Assembly (NCBI RefSeq): GCF_022012435.1
Contig: NZ_JAKLUA010000004.1
Span: 124,001 to 188,000, forward strand
From: Bradyrhizobium zhengyangense
GTDB taxonomy: Bacteria; Pseudomonadota; Alphaproteobacteria; Rhizobiales; Xanthobacteraceae
DNA length: 64,000 nt
Reading direction: 5' to 3'
A program made the position numbers and the translations under genes. Every line of letters starts with the position of its first letter. Within the stretch, counting starts at the first letter, position 1. Below are positions 9,125-16,025 of this stretch, piece after piece. Below the pieces are notes generated by a model. It saw nothing but the letters and a program-made list of their open reading frames with translations. It was not told the DNA's origin and ran no database searches.

Positions 9125-9149
9125 AACGAGTGGCTCAGGGATCGGTTCA
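9125..9149 (-). promoter_or_regulatory. Possible EcfG-type promoter of the TAXI-like gene
   Basis: On the minus strand the sequence reads TGAAC-N16-CGTT, one base off the general-stress consensus GGAAC-N16/17-CGTT. It ends 21 bases before the ATG at 9104, which is close and would give a very short leader. Weaker than the other sites in this neighbourhood. Confidence 0.4.
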
Positions 9150-9305
9150 CGCGCCGCTTTTATTTTCCTGCCGAGCTTCCCTCATTGCATCGGTTATATC
9201 GAGAAGCTGCCTCTCATGGATTGGGCGGACGGGTCACAACCGAGATCCCACGCCTGGATCGGAGAGCGAGCGCTTCGATCGCATTCGCTCTCCGCGATGG
9301 TCCAG

Positions 9306-9701
9306 TTACTTCTTTTCCGGCACCCAGGTGGTGCTGGCTCGATCGTACTTGAAGCCCGGGGCGCCCTTCAGGTCGTCCTTGGTTTCGTCGAGGGTCAGCC
9401 ACCACTTGTCGTTCTTCTTGGCGGTCTTGACCGCGCTGAACGGCACGATGACGTCCTTCTCGCCCGCGCCGAGGAACCCGCCCACCCCGATGACGAGTCC
9501 CGTGATCTTGCCCGATTTGTCGACGAGGACATCATCGATGTCGCCGATCTTGCTCTCCTTCGGATCGTACACAGCCTGCTTGTAGTAGTTCGTCACAGTC
9601 CAGCTTTCCGTCGGGGCCGCGGTCAGCACGGTGGTGGCAGCGAAGGCCCCGGTCGCCGTCGTCGCGGCCAGCAGACATCCGATCGCAAGATTCTTCTTCA
9701 T
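9306..9701 (-). CDS. Secreted PRC-barrel domain protein
   Basis: 131 residues from the ATG at 9701, with GAGGAG 9 bases upstream. Residues 1-22 are a Sec signal (MKKNLAIGCLLAATTATGAF). The mature part has the PRC-barrel fold pattern: SKIGDIDDVLVDKSGKITGL, then VIGVGGFLGAGEKDVIVPFS, and it ends in WVPEKK. Stand-alone exported PRC-barrel proteins are common among stress-induced rhizobial genes; the molecular function is unknown. A perfect EcfG-type promoter lies just upstream, so induction by the general stress response is likely. Confidence 0.9.
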   Translation of the reverse strand: MKKNLAIGCLLAATTATGAFAATTVLTAAPTESWTVTNYYKQAVYDPKESKIGDIDDVLVDKSGKITGLVIGVGGFLGAGEKDVIVPFSAVKTAKKNDKWWLTLDETKDDLKGAPGFKYDRASTTWVPEKK

Positions 9702-9734
9702 ATCCGAACTCCTCGTTTCGTAATGGACCCATCC

Positions 9735-9759
9735 AACGGGATAAAATGGCAAATGTTCC
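9735..9759 (-). promoter_or_regulatory. EcfG-type general stress promoter of the PRC-barrel gene
   Basis: On the minus strand GGAAC (9759-9755), 16 bases, then CGTT (9738-9735): an exact match to the EcfG consensus GGAAC-N16/17-CGTT of alphaproteobacteria. It ends 33 bases before the ATG at 9701, leaving a short leader. Confidence 0.75.
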
Positions 9760-9832
9760 GATGCTGGAACGGGCTGAGCGCCGTGCAGCAGGGCGTGGGG
9801 TTTGCGCGAAGCGAGCGCTGTCGGCCTCACCC

Positions 9833-10477
9833 TCAGTGCAGGTCGATCTCAACCGCCACCCTGACGAGGTCCGAGTGGCTCTTGGCGCCCAGCTTCGTCT
9901 TGAGCGCCGAAGTGACGTTCGCGACGGTTTTGTAGGAGATGCCGAGTTCGGATGCCACTTCCGCTATCCGGTCTCCCCTTCCCAGCAGCCTGAGTATTTC
10001 GAGTTCGCGTGCGCTCATCTGTGTCAACGGGCTGGCTTTGATCTCGGCGCCGGCGAAGGTCGTCGCTTCGGCCAAGCGAGGCGATACGAAGCGCCCACCC
10101 GCTGCAACTTTCCGTATGGCCTCGGCCAGGATCTTTGGATCGTCGCTCTTTGAGACGTATCCTTGGATGCCCATGTCGACGGCGCGCACCACGAAGGCCG
10201 GATCATCGCTCACGCTGAGCATGACGATCCGCGCGGCGGGATCGTCCTTACGGATCCGGCGCGTCAGTTCGAAACCCGTCAGGTCTGGAAGTCTCAGGTC
10301 CACGACGGTTACGTCCGGATGCTGCTGCAAGTACGCCTGATGGCCCGTCTTCGCGTCGAAGGCTTCCTCGATTTCGACGGAATGGTCCGATGCGAACAGC
10401 GCGCGGCATCCCGTCACGACGACAGGATGGTCGTCGACGACCAGCACCCGCACCACCGATTTTGTCTTATCCTGCAC
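9833..10477 (-). CDS. NarL/FixJ-family response regulator
   Basis: 214 residues if translation starts at the GTG at 10477 (VQDKTKSVVRVLVVDDHP), which has GAGGA about 9 bases upstream; the open frame to 10618 is not protein-like. The receiver domain has the DD pair in VLVVDDHP, the phosphoacceptor Asp near residue 60 (VTVVDLRLPDLTG), the SVSDD switch and YVSKSDDP lysine. The C-terminal LuxR-type helix-turn-helix is at about 145-205 (SARELEILRLLGRGDRIAEVA, ISYKTVANV). No histidine kinase is adjacent. Its position inside a run of EcfG-type promoters suggests a stress-signalling role. Confidence 0.9.
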   Translation of the reverse strand: MQDKTKSVVRVLVVDDHPVVVTGCRALFASDHSVEIEEAFDAKTGHQAYLQQHPDVTVVDLRLPDLTGFELTRRIRKDDPAARIVMLSVSDDPAFVVRAVDMGIQGYVSKSDDPKILAEAIRKVAAGGRFVSPRLAEATTFAGAEIKASPLTQMSARELEILRLLGRGDRIAEVASELGISYKTVANVTSALKTKLGAKSHSDLVRVAVEIDLH

Positions 10478-10679
10478 CAACGATCCTCGATTCACGCGAC
10501 AGGAACGCCGGGCACGCGCCATTGGTTCGATATCATCCCAACGGAAAACGAGCGAAGCGCTCGAAGAGCGCAAGTTGCCGAAGCATCCAGATCGCTTCTT
10601 CCTCGGCGGCCGCAGCACGCCGAGGCTGCAAGCAAATGCACTAGCCGGGAAAAACAGGCAATCGGCCTCTCACAAAACC

Positions 10680-10704
10680 GGAACCTTGCCACCATCCGCG
10701 TGTT
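10680..10704 (+). promoter_or_regulatory. EcfG-like promoter of the short DUF1236 gene
   Basis: GGAAC at 10680-10684, 16 bases, then TGTT at 10701-10704: one base from the GGAAC-N16-CGTT consensus. It ends 35 bases before the ATG at 10740. Confidence 0.6.
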
Positions 10705-10739
10705 CTCGCAGGCCGCATGTTGCGGAGAGGGAGATATTC

Positions 10740-11084
10740 ATGAAGAAGCTGATGCTGACGTGCGCGGTTGCCGCGCTGATCTCGACGGGCGCGATGGCAC
10801 AGTCCACGGTCGTCACCACCACCGGCACGGGTCACACCGCCGCGGTCCAGATCGAGCCGGAATACCGCACGAAGATCCGCACCTTCGTGACCGAACACAA
10901 AATCCGCCCGGTGGAGACCCGCGAGAGGATCGTCGTCGGTCAGCCGGTGCCGCGCGAGGTGGAGCTCGAGGCCGTGCCCGCCGACTGGGGTCCATCTCTC
11001 ACCAGGTATCGCTACGTCTACTCCGGGGAACGCGTGATGCTGGTCGACCCGTCGACCCGCACGGTCGTTCAGGAGATCGACTAA
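10740..11084 (+). CDS. Secreted DUF1236-domain protein (short form)
   Basis: 114 residues. The ATG at 10740 follows GAGAGGGAG; the frame open from 10575 is discarded because the real protein begins with a Sec signal (MKKLMLTCAVAALISTGAMA). The rest is a single DUF1236-like unit: KIRTFVTEHKIRPVE, then the basic/acidic hairpin GQPVPREVELEAVPADWG, and the family ending YRYVYSGERVML...TVVQEID. The same ending, EEID, is in the long DUF1236 protein 3 kb away. Function unknown; exported. An EcfG-like promoter precedes it. Confidence 0.88.
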   Translation: MKKLMLTCAVAALISTGAMAQSTVVTTTGTGHTAAVQIEPEYRTKIRTFVTEHKIRPVETRERIVVGQPVPREVELEAVPADWGPSLTRYRYVYSGERVMLVDPSTRTVVQEID

Positions 11085-11175
11085 GTCCTTCGGGGTGGGT
11101 CGCCGAACAGTGGCCCGCCCCGACATCAATCCGGCGCCCGCCGAGTGTTGATTCCTTCCCCGCGAGCGGCCGTCC

Positions 11176-11598
11176 ATGCCCATCATCCGGTACTTCGTTT
11201 TCGTCGGCGCGCTGCTGCTGGCGTTGCTCTTCGCGGCCAGCCGATACCTGCCGGCTCCCGTCGAACGCGCAGCGGCGGCCGAGCCGGACAGAACCATCAT
11301 CCGGATCACCTCGGCGAGAAGACTTCCCGACCGGATCGTCTTCGATACGCGTCCGCGGTCCGACCTTCCAGCCATCGCGCAGGCCGATTCGGTGGCTGAA
11401 CGGCCGCAGCAGCTTGGACGCGAAGCCATGGCCGCCGCGCCCGCAGCGCCTCTTCCGGAGTCCAAGAACGATCAGCCGATGCGCTTCTCCACAGCGCCTC
11501 GTCCGCGTCCCAAGCGCGTTGCCAAGCCATCGAAAAGAGTACCCGAGCCGCAGCTTGCCTTCGACCGACACGACCGGTTTTCAGCTGAATGGAGGTAG
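11176..11598 (+). CDS. Small signal-anchored protein of unknown function
   Basis: 140 residues. Residues 4-23 are one hydrophobic segment (RYFVFVGALLLALLFAASRY), either a signal or a membrane anchor. The rest is Ala/Pro/Arg-rich and probably disordered, with a basic stretch PRPRPKRVAKPSKRVPEP near the C-terminus. I do not recognise a domain. It follows the DUF1236 gene by 91 bases on the same strand and converges on the glycine/tyrosine-rich gene. A CGGGGTGGG / CCCGCCCCG hairpin with a long loop lies between it and the upstream gene (11090-11125). Confidence 0.6.
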   Translation: MPIIRYFVFVGALLLALLFAASRYLPAPVERAAAAEPDRTIIRITSARRLPDRIVFDTRPRSDLPAIAQADSVAERPQQLGREAMAAAPAAPLPESKNDQPMRFSTAPRPRPKRVAKPSKRVPEPQLAFDRHDRFSAEWR

Positions 11599-11657
11599 AG
11601 AAAAGGAAGAGGCAGCGCCTTGCGGAGCGCGGCCTCTTCTGCGTCGGACCGACAGGT

Positions 11658-12074
11658 TTACCAGTGGTGACGATGCCATCGATGTCGAACCACCGGATAG
11701 GATCCGCCATAGTAGGCGTAGGCGGGTCGCACGACGCGCCGATAGCGGTAGCCGTAGGAGACAGGGGCGCTGTAGTAGGTGCTCGTGTAGCCGCCGCCCC
11801 AGCCATAGGGTTCGTCGTACCCGTAGTCGTAGGCGTACGGGCCGCCATAGTAGCCGGCGCCGTAGTAACCGGGGCCGCCGTAATATCCGTAGCCGGGGCC
11901 CCAACCGTACGCCGAGGACGCAAGCCCGCCGATCACGGCACCTGCGACGAGGCCGCCGGCGATGCCCGGGCCCCAGCCACCACCCCGCCAGCGAGCTTCG
12001 GCGGGAGATGTCGTGGCCACCGAAGCCAAACCGAGGGCGCCGACCATGAGCGCCGACATTGCAATCTTCTTCAT
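11658..12074 (-). CDS. Secreted glycine/tyrosine-rich protein
   Basis: 138 residues from the ATG at 12074 (AGAAAGGAA upstream). Signal MKKIAMSALMVGALGLASVA, then RWRGGGWGPGIAGGLVAGAV, a glycine-zipper-like hydrophobic stretch, then tandem GYYGGPGYYGAGYYGG-type repeats and a His/Trp/Arg-rich end (RHRWHRHHW). This architecture is common in rhizobial exported proteins of unknown role. A promoter with one mismatch to the EcfG consensus lies 35 bases upstream. Confidence 0.85.
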   Translation of the reverse strand: MKKIAMSALMVGALGLASVATTSPAEARWRGGGWGPGIAGGLVAGAVIGGLASSAYGWGPGYGYYGGPGYYGAGYYGGPYAYDYGYDEPYGWGGGYTSTYYSAPVSYGYRYRRVVRPAYAYYGGSYPVVRHRWHRHHW

Positions 12075-12108
12075 CGGAATTCCTTTCTCATTGCGTGCCC
12101 CGGCCGTT

Positions 12109-12133
12109 AACGGGAAAAATAGGCAATGGTTGC
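12109..12133 (-). promoter_or_regulatory. EcfG-like promoter of the glycine/tyrosine-rich gene
   Basis: On the minus strand GCAAC-N16-CGTT, one base from consensus, ending 35 bases before the ATG at 12074. The site occupies the region that an upstream start of the neighbouring plus-strand gene would need, which is why I place that gene's start at 12168. Confidence 0.5.
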
Positions 12134-12167
12134 TACTGCGGCGGCATTCGGCAAAGCAGGATACGGC

Positions 12168-12569
12168 GTGAACTTCCAGGTCACGGTGCTCAAGATCCTC
12201 GTCAGCTATCCCGACGGGTTCGCCGTCATGGCGGATCTCAAGCGGGACATGGCTATCCTGGCCACCAGCGGCCGGGAGTGGGCGGACAGAACTCGTCGCC
12301 TTGCCGCCCGCGTCCCCGATCTCGACCTTTTCTCGCAGGGACTGGTCGAGCGCCTGAACGGCGGATGGCGGATCACCGATAAGGGGCGCGCGGTGCTCGA
12401 CTTCATGGAAGGAAGGCCTGTCGAGGCGCAAGCGAAGCCAGGCGCTTCCGCTGCAATCCCCGCCTCCGAGAAGGCCACTCCAAGGCTCCTCGCCCGGACA
12501 AGGAGCGCCCGAAGCAGGCGCCTGCAACGCCGCCGGGCGGCACGCGAGAAAGCAAGTGCCAAGGCGTAG
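12168..12569 (+). CDS. Small winged-helix-like protein of unknown function
   Basis: 133 residues from the GTG at 12168 (VNFQVTVLKILVSYPDGFAV), with AGGA 6 bases upstream. The frame is open from 12126, but that extension overlaps a likely promoter. Residues 1-80 look like a winged helix: VTVLKILVSYPDGFAVMADL, then LVERLNGGWRITDKGRAVLD, a common wing ending. The C-terminal 45 residues are Ala/Arg/Lys-rich and may bind nucleic acid non-specifically. I recall homologues in Bradyrhizobium annotated only as hypothetical. Confidence 0.7.
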   Translation: MNFQVTVLKILVSYPDGFAVMADLKRDMAILATSGREWADRTRRLAARVPDLDLFSQGLVERLNGGWRITDKGRAVLDFMEGRPVEAQAKPGASAAIPASEKATPRLLARTRSARSRRLQRRRAAREKASAKA

Positions 12570-12661
12570 ACGCCTCCGCGTACAGATCGGGAAAAACTGG
12601 AAACTTTTATGCGCGCGTTGAGTTTGCGTCGGATGCAAATGCCGGCGGCCGGAGCGCGACG

Positions 12662-12871
12662 ATGTTCGACGATGTAGTGTTGAAGACTGCCGCGGAGACG
12701 GCATGGACGGTGTACCGGTCGCGGCACCCCGGCATCGACGCTCGAGATGACCGGCGTTGCCTGCTGCAGCGTCATCTGCGGAGGAGATGGGAAGAACGAC
12801 GAAGCGATACCGAAGGACTCGCGAGCTTCGGAATAGCTTATCTCGACCGGCTCCCTAGAGAGGAATGCTAG
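12662..12871 (+). CDS. Conserved small rhizobial protein
   Basis: 69 residues. It has the pattern DRRCLLQRHLRRRWEERRSD followed by LASFGIAYLDRLP, which I recall from several small Bradyrhizobium proteins of unknown function. It is probably cytosolic, with no hydrophobic segment. The stop overlaps the start of the next small gene by 7 bases, so the two are probably translated together. Confidence 0.65.
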   Translation: MFDDVVLKTAAETAWTVYRSRHPGIDARDDRRCLLQRHLRRRWEERRSDTEGLASFGIAYLDRLPREEC

Positions 12872-12999
12872 GACGGCTAAGAGCATTCGTTGCGCGGGCG
12901 GCTCGCGGAAGCACCAGGCCCTACTGGACTTTGCTCGCGATCTCCTGTCTCGCCTCCGCCGCGATCGTCATGGCGCTGCGCTTTGTGGTCGAGGGCTGA
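12865..12999 (+). CDS. 44-residue single-span membrane protein overlapping the upstream gene
   Basis: The ATG at 12865 lies inside the last codons of the 69-residue gene (7-base overlap) with GAGAGG directly upstream. The product MLGRLRAFVARAARGS... has a basic N-terminus and one membrane span (YWTLLAISCLASAAIVMALR), ending VVEG. Positive-inside rule: N-terminus in the cytoplasm. Function unknown; the overlap suggests translational coupling. Confidence 0.5.
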   Translation: MLGRLRAFVARAARGSTRPYWTLLAISCLASAAIVMALRFVVEG

Positions 13000-13027
13000 A
13001 AAGCAGACGCGTCCATCAAAAGAAAAC

Positions 13028-13055
13028 GGCCCGCCGGGTTTTTCCCGGACGGGCC
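13028..13055 (-). terminator. Rho-independent terminator of the 13.1-13.4 kb minus-strand genes
   Basis: GGCCCGCCGGG / CCCGGACGGGCC with a 5-base loop and one bulge. On the minus strand the stem is followed by TTTTCTTTT, so it best terminates the two small minus-strand genes, but it also lies at the end of the converging plus-strand pair. Confidence 0.75.
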
Positions 13056-13073
13056 GCTCCGTCGTCAACCGGT

Positions 13074-13154
13074 TCAGTGCATGTGAATCAGGAAGTATCC
13101 GGCACCGCCGACGAAGATCACTGCGGGGACAGCCCACAACAAGATGACGGGCAT
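13074..13154 (-). CDS. 26-residue membrane miniprotein
   Basis: ATG at 13154 with GGAGGAG 6 bases upstream. The product begins MPVILLWAVPAVIFVGGAGY and ends FLIHMH: a single membrane span with almost no flanks. The strong ribosome site, the terminator 20 bases after the stop and its place 50 bases behind a conserved gene all support a real gene. I recall similarly short MPVxLLW-type proteins in Bradyrhizobium. Confidence 0.65.
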   Translation of the reverse strand: MPVILLWAVPAVIFVGGAGYFLIHMH

Positions 13155-13204
13155 GACGTTCTCCTCCATTCCGATTCTATCGGAAGGACCTGGCGGCCCT
13201 TCAG

Positions 13205-13429
13205 TTACTCGGTGCAGACCTTCGTGGTCTTCACGGCGGATTCCGCCTCGACCTTGGTCTTGTACACGCCGTCGCCAACGACCGTGGTGGTGGTCGTGGT
13301 CGGCTTGCTGTCGACGACCGTGCACTTCTTCGTGGTCGCGTCGCGCACGATGTAGAACTCCGCGGCGCTCGCGGCCTGGGTGCCAAGGGCGAAAGCGGCG
13401 AGAGCGCTGCACAAGATCAGTTTCTTCAT
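13205..13429 (-). CDS. Small secreted conserved protein
   Basis: 74 residues. Signal MKKLILCSALAAFALGTQAA, then a short domain with EFYIVRDATTKKCTVVDSKP and VYKTKVEAESAVKTTKVC; the two cysteines could form a disulphide in the periplasm. I recall it as a recurrent Bradyrhizobium hypothetical. A perfect EcfG-type promoter lies 38 bases upstream and the gene for a 26-residue membrane peptide follows 50 bases downstream, so the pair is probably a stress-induced operon. Confidence 0.82.
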   Translation of the reverse strand: MKKLILCSALAAFALGTQAASAAEFYIVRDATTKKCTVVDSKPTTTTTTVVGDGVYKTKVEAESAVKTTKVCTE

Positions 13430-13467
13430 GATGTCCTCTCCTCCAGTAGCGTTTCAAGTATCACGCA

Positions 13468-13492
13468 AACGAGAGCGCGGACCTAAAGTTCC
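13468..13492 (-). promoter_or_regulatory. EcfG-type general stress promoter
   Basis: On the minus strand GGAAC (13492-13488), 16 bases, CGTT (13471-13468): an exact consensus match, ending 38 bases before the ATG at 13429. Confidence 0.75.
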
Positions 13493-13585
13493 TCTTTTTC
13501 CCAATTCCGATGCAGCAGTGGAAAGGCCTCATCGTAACGGCTTTCGAGAAAGAGAGCGAAAAAAAATTGCCGTTAATTCCCGATT

Positions 13586-13610
13586 GGAACTGAAGGTGAC
13601 GTTGCATGTT
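13586..13610 (+). promoter_or_regulatory. EcfG-like promoter of the long DUF1236 gene
   Basis: GGAAC at 13586-13590, 16 bases, TGTT at 13607-13610, the same variant and spacing as in front of the short DUF1236 gene. It ends 28 bases before the ATG at 13639 and lies back to back with the site at 13468-13492. Confidence 0.6.
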
Positions 13611-13638
13611 GATCGGCACCATGTTTCAGGAGGTTCAG

Positions 13639-14769
13639 ATGAACAAACGTCTTTTGTTGGCAACCACCGCCTTCGTCGCGATTGCGACTTCGGCCTTCGC
13701 CCAGTCTTCGCCGAGCACCTCGACGACCGCGCCGTCGGCGCAGCGTCAGCAGGATTCCACGTCGACTTCGACACCTTCGACAACGAGCTCGCCGTCGGCT
13801 TCGACCACCAGCCCGTCGACGTCGAGCGCCGCGCCCAGCAACTCCGCGCAGACCTCGAATCCTTCGTCGACAAATTCGGCCCAGACGCAGCCGCCTTCGT
13901 CCCCGAGCCAGAGCGCAGCTGGCCAGGCGCCCAACTCTGGCAACAACACCAGCACCTCGCAGGCCCCGGCATCCTCGAATTCGCCGAGCCAGGCGCAGAC
14001 GAACACGACCACTCCGCAGTCGAACCAGGCCCAGACTAGCCAGCCTTCCGGCAACTCGACCCAGTCGGCCAACCCGCCGGCGTCGAGCAGCAACCAGGCG
14101 CAGCAGAATCAGACCGGTTCGAACTCCACAAACGCCGCGCAGCGGACCAACGATAGGCAGAACAATGCCGACCGGTCTTCGATCAACGTGAACGCGTCGA
14201 TCAACATCAACGATCAGCAGCGCACCCGCGTCAGCCAGTCGATTGCGCGTCTCGACGTGAGGCCGCTCACCAGCGTGAACTTCTCGGTGTCCGTCGGCAC
14301 GGTCGTTCCGCGCGACGTGCGCCTGCAGCAGCTGCCGGCCGACGTGGTCGAGATCGTTCCGCAGTACCGCGGCTACGACTTCGTGATCGTAAAGGACGAG
14401 ATCGTCATCGTGGAGCCGTCCAGCTACAAGATCGTCGCCACGCTGCCGTATTCCGGCAGGTCGACGGCTTCCGCGCCGGCCCGCAGCGAGGAGCGCAAGA
14501 CCACCTTCAGCGATCGCGACCGCGAGGTGATCCGGAAGCACGCGAGGGCACGGCCGGTCGAGCGTGAGAAGCACGTAACCACCGGTAGTACCGTCCGCAC
14601 CGAGATCCGGACCGGCGAGCGCGTGCCCGAGGGCGTCGAGGTCGAGACTTTCCCGGAGGAGGTCTATCGCGACGCGCCGACGCTGCGCGAGTATCGGTAC
14701 ATCAACCGCGACAGCCACACCTACATCGTCGAGCCGCGCGAACGCCGCGTCATCGAAGAGATCGACTGA
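13639..14769 (+). CDS. Secreted DUF1236 protein with long Ser/Thr/Gln-rich linker and two DUF1236 units
   Basis: 376 residues from the ATG at 13639 (CAGGAGG upstream). A signal (MNKRLLLATTAFVAIATSAF) is followed by about 150 residues of low-complexity Ser/Thr/Asn/Gln/Pro, then two DUF1236 units: one near 185-280 (LTSVNFSVSVGTVVPRDVRL, YDFVIVKDEIVIVEPSSYKI) and one near 295-376 (VRTEIRTGERVPEGVEVETF, ending RRVIEEID). The linker would be extended in the periplasm or across the envelope. DUF1236 has no known biochemical activity. The opposite strand is open over most of the gene; that is a codon-bias shadow. Confidence 0.88.
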   Translation: MNKRLLLATTAFVAIATSAFAQSSPSTSTTAPSAQRQQDSTSTSTPSTTSSPSASTTSPSTSSAAPSNSAQTSNPSSTNSAQTQPPSSPSQSAAGQAPNSGNNTSTSQAPASSNSPSQAQTNTTTPQSNQAQTSQPSGNSTQSANPPASSSNQAQQNQTGSNSTNAAQRTNDRQNNADRSSINVNASININDQQRTRVSQSIARLDVRPLTSVNFSVSVGTVVPRDVRLQQLPADVVEIVPQYRGYDFVIVKDEIVIVEPSSYKIVATLPYSGRSTASAPARSEERKTTFSDRDREVIRKHARARPVEREKHVTTGSTVRTEIRTGERVPEGVEVETFPEEVYRDAPTLREYRYINRDSHTYIVEPRERRVIEEID

Positions 14770-14883
14770 TGTCGCTACGCTGACTTCGATGGCCCCCGGT
14801 CGTTGCTACCAGGATTGGGGGCCATTGCAGCGGCAGCCCAAGCAACGGTTTGGCTTCGGCGCTAAAACTGGCAAGCAAGACAA

Positions 14884-14904
14884 GGGCCGCTTTCCGAGCG
14901 GCCC
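14884..14904 (+). terminator. Rho-independent terminator after the long DUF1236 gene
   Basis: GGGCCGCT, 5-base loop TTCCG, AGCGGCCC: a perfect 8-bp stem followed by TTTCGTT. Confidence 0.75.
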
Positions 14905-14931
14905 TTTCGTTGACAATCTGGGATGAACCGT

Positions 14932-15099
14932 ATGTCCACTCTCGCAAGGCTGACGGCACAGAAAAAACAATTGCTGGCGCGGCTCGGAGCCGATCCGGCC
15001 CCGAATGAGCGCGCCGAAATCCAGGCGCTGCTCGCCAAGATCGAAACCGCTCTCAAGCTGCTGGACCCGCAAGGCGCTTCTCTGCCGGACAGGGGTTGA
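14932..15099 (+). CDS. 55-residue conserved small protein
   Basis: MSTLARLTAQKKQLLARLG, then NERAEIQALLAKIETALKLL: two amphipathic helices suggesting a helical hairpin. An in-frame ATG at 14923 would add three residues. It follows the terminator of the DUF1236 gene, so it should have its own promoter. I recall similar small helical proteins in Bradyrhizobium; no function is known. Confidence 0.55.
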   Translation: MSTLARLTAQKKQLLARLGADPAPNERAEIQALLAKIETALKLLDPQGASLPDRG

Positions 15100-15128
15100 C
15101 GAGACCCATTAGGCCTATTTTTAAGGTG

Positions 15129-15506
15129 ATGACGACGATGCGCTTGGTTGCCAGCTTGACGGAGGTCTGCCTGGTTCTCGGCAATTTCGGTTCCGCCGAG
15201 GCACGTTCCTATCGGAGCGACGCCTTCGACGGCTCGTGGCATCTAATCTTCGAGACGCGATCCGGATCTTGCGACCCAAGCTATAGTTTCGACGTCAACG
15301 TCTCGAATGGCAACATTTCTCATCCGAACCTTGTCAGGTTTCGGGGCCGCGTATCGAGGAGCGGCGCGGTGCGGGCCTCCGTGACAGTTCAGGACAAGCA
15401 TGCCGAGGGCACCGGGAGACTAGACGCGACAAGCGGATCGGGCACGTGGAGCGGATACTCGGGCACCGCCAAGTGCGGGGGGATCTGGAGGGCGACTAAA
15501 GCCTAG
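15129..15506 (+). CDS. Small secreted protein of unknown function
   Basis: 125 residues if started at the ATG at 15129. A hydrophobic leader (MRLVASLTEVCLVLGNFGSA) precedes FDGSWHLIFETRSGSCDPSY, a motif also seen in small exported proteins annotated as large exoprotein or heme-utilisation-like. The remainder is beta-rich with VRFRGRVSRSGAVRASVTVQ and a glycine-rich GSGTWSGYSGTAKCGGIWRA end. Two cysteines probably form a disulphide. The start is uncertain (AAGGTG lies 3 bases before 15129 and 12 before 15138). Confidence 0.7.
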   Translation: MTTMRLVASLTEVCLVLGNFGSAEARSYRSDAFDGSWHLIFETRSGSCDPSYSFDVNVSNGNISHPNLVRFRGRVSRSGAVRASVTVQDKHAEGTGRLDATSGSGTWSGYSGTAKCGGIWRATKA

Positions 15507-15520
15507 AAAGCTTCTGAACT

Positions 15521-15772
15521 ATGGAAAAGGGTGGACGCGTCCCGCTCGATAGAAGACTGGGGAATCTGGTTGGCCCCGACTGGCAGACGGCGGCCGAGAT
15601 TCAAAGAATTTCCGGCGGAGAAACGCTTGAAGTCGCGAAGACACTCGATCGGCTGTGGGAGGCCGGGCTGATCGAGCGGGAGACCCTGGACATAGGCATT
15701 GGTGTTCGGCGCAAAGGTGGAGGAGCCCAATTGCGTCGCATCAGATACAGGCGCAAATCCTCGAAGCTGTAG
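15521..15772 (+). CDS. Small winged-helix-like protein
   Basis: 83 residues. Residues 15-60 resemble a winged helix: VGPDWQTAAEIQRISGGETL then VAKTLDRLWEAGLIERETLD; the C-terminal tail is basic (RRIRYRRKSSKL). This suggests a small DNA-binding regulator. It starts 15 bases after the preceding stop on the same strand. No recognised family name. Confidence 0.6.
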   Translation: MEKGGRVPLDRRLGNLVGPDWQTAAEIQRISGGETLEVAKTLDRLWEAGLIERETLDIGIGVRRKGGGAQLRRIRYRRKSSKL

Positions 15773-16025
15773 CGATCGGTTTGAGCGTCGTGGGCGGATC
15801 TCTACTTCCCTACGAAACGGCTACCGCTCCTGAAGCGCGATGTCTCTATCGATGGAGACACCTTGTTGCTATTGACTCCGTCCCCGGGACGACGGCGTTA
15901 AGACGATTTTCAAGCAGCTCGCTTGGAATAAGGCTACCGGAGCGGGAGCGGCTTTTTTGGGAGAGGCGGATTCGAGTCAGCAATCTCAAGTTCGGCGACG
16001 CTCAGACACCGACACTTCGTCGCAT

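Noticed and set aside
13573..14718. Long minus-strand open frame (381 codons) across the DUF1236 gene
   Set aside because: It is the antisense of a low-complexity GC-rich gene; the product is Arg/Gly/Val-rich without a recognisable pattern.
15950..16000. tRNA-like GGATTCGAGTC segment
   Set aside because: No acceptor, D or anticodon arms could be built around it.
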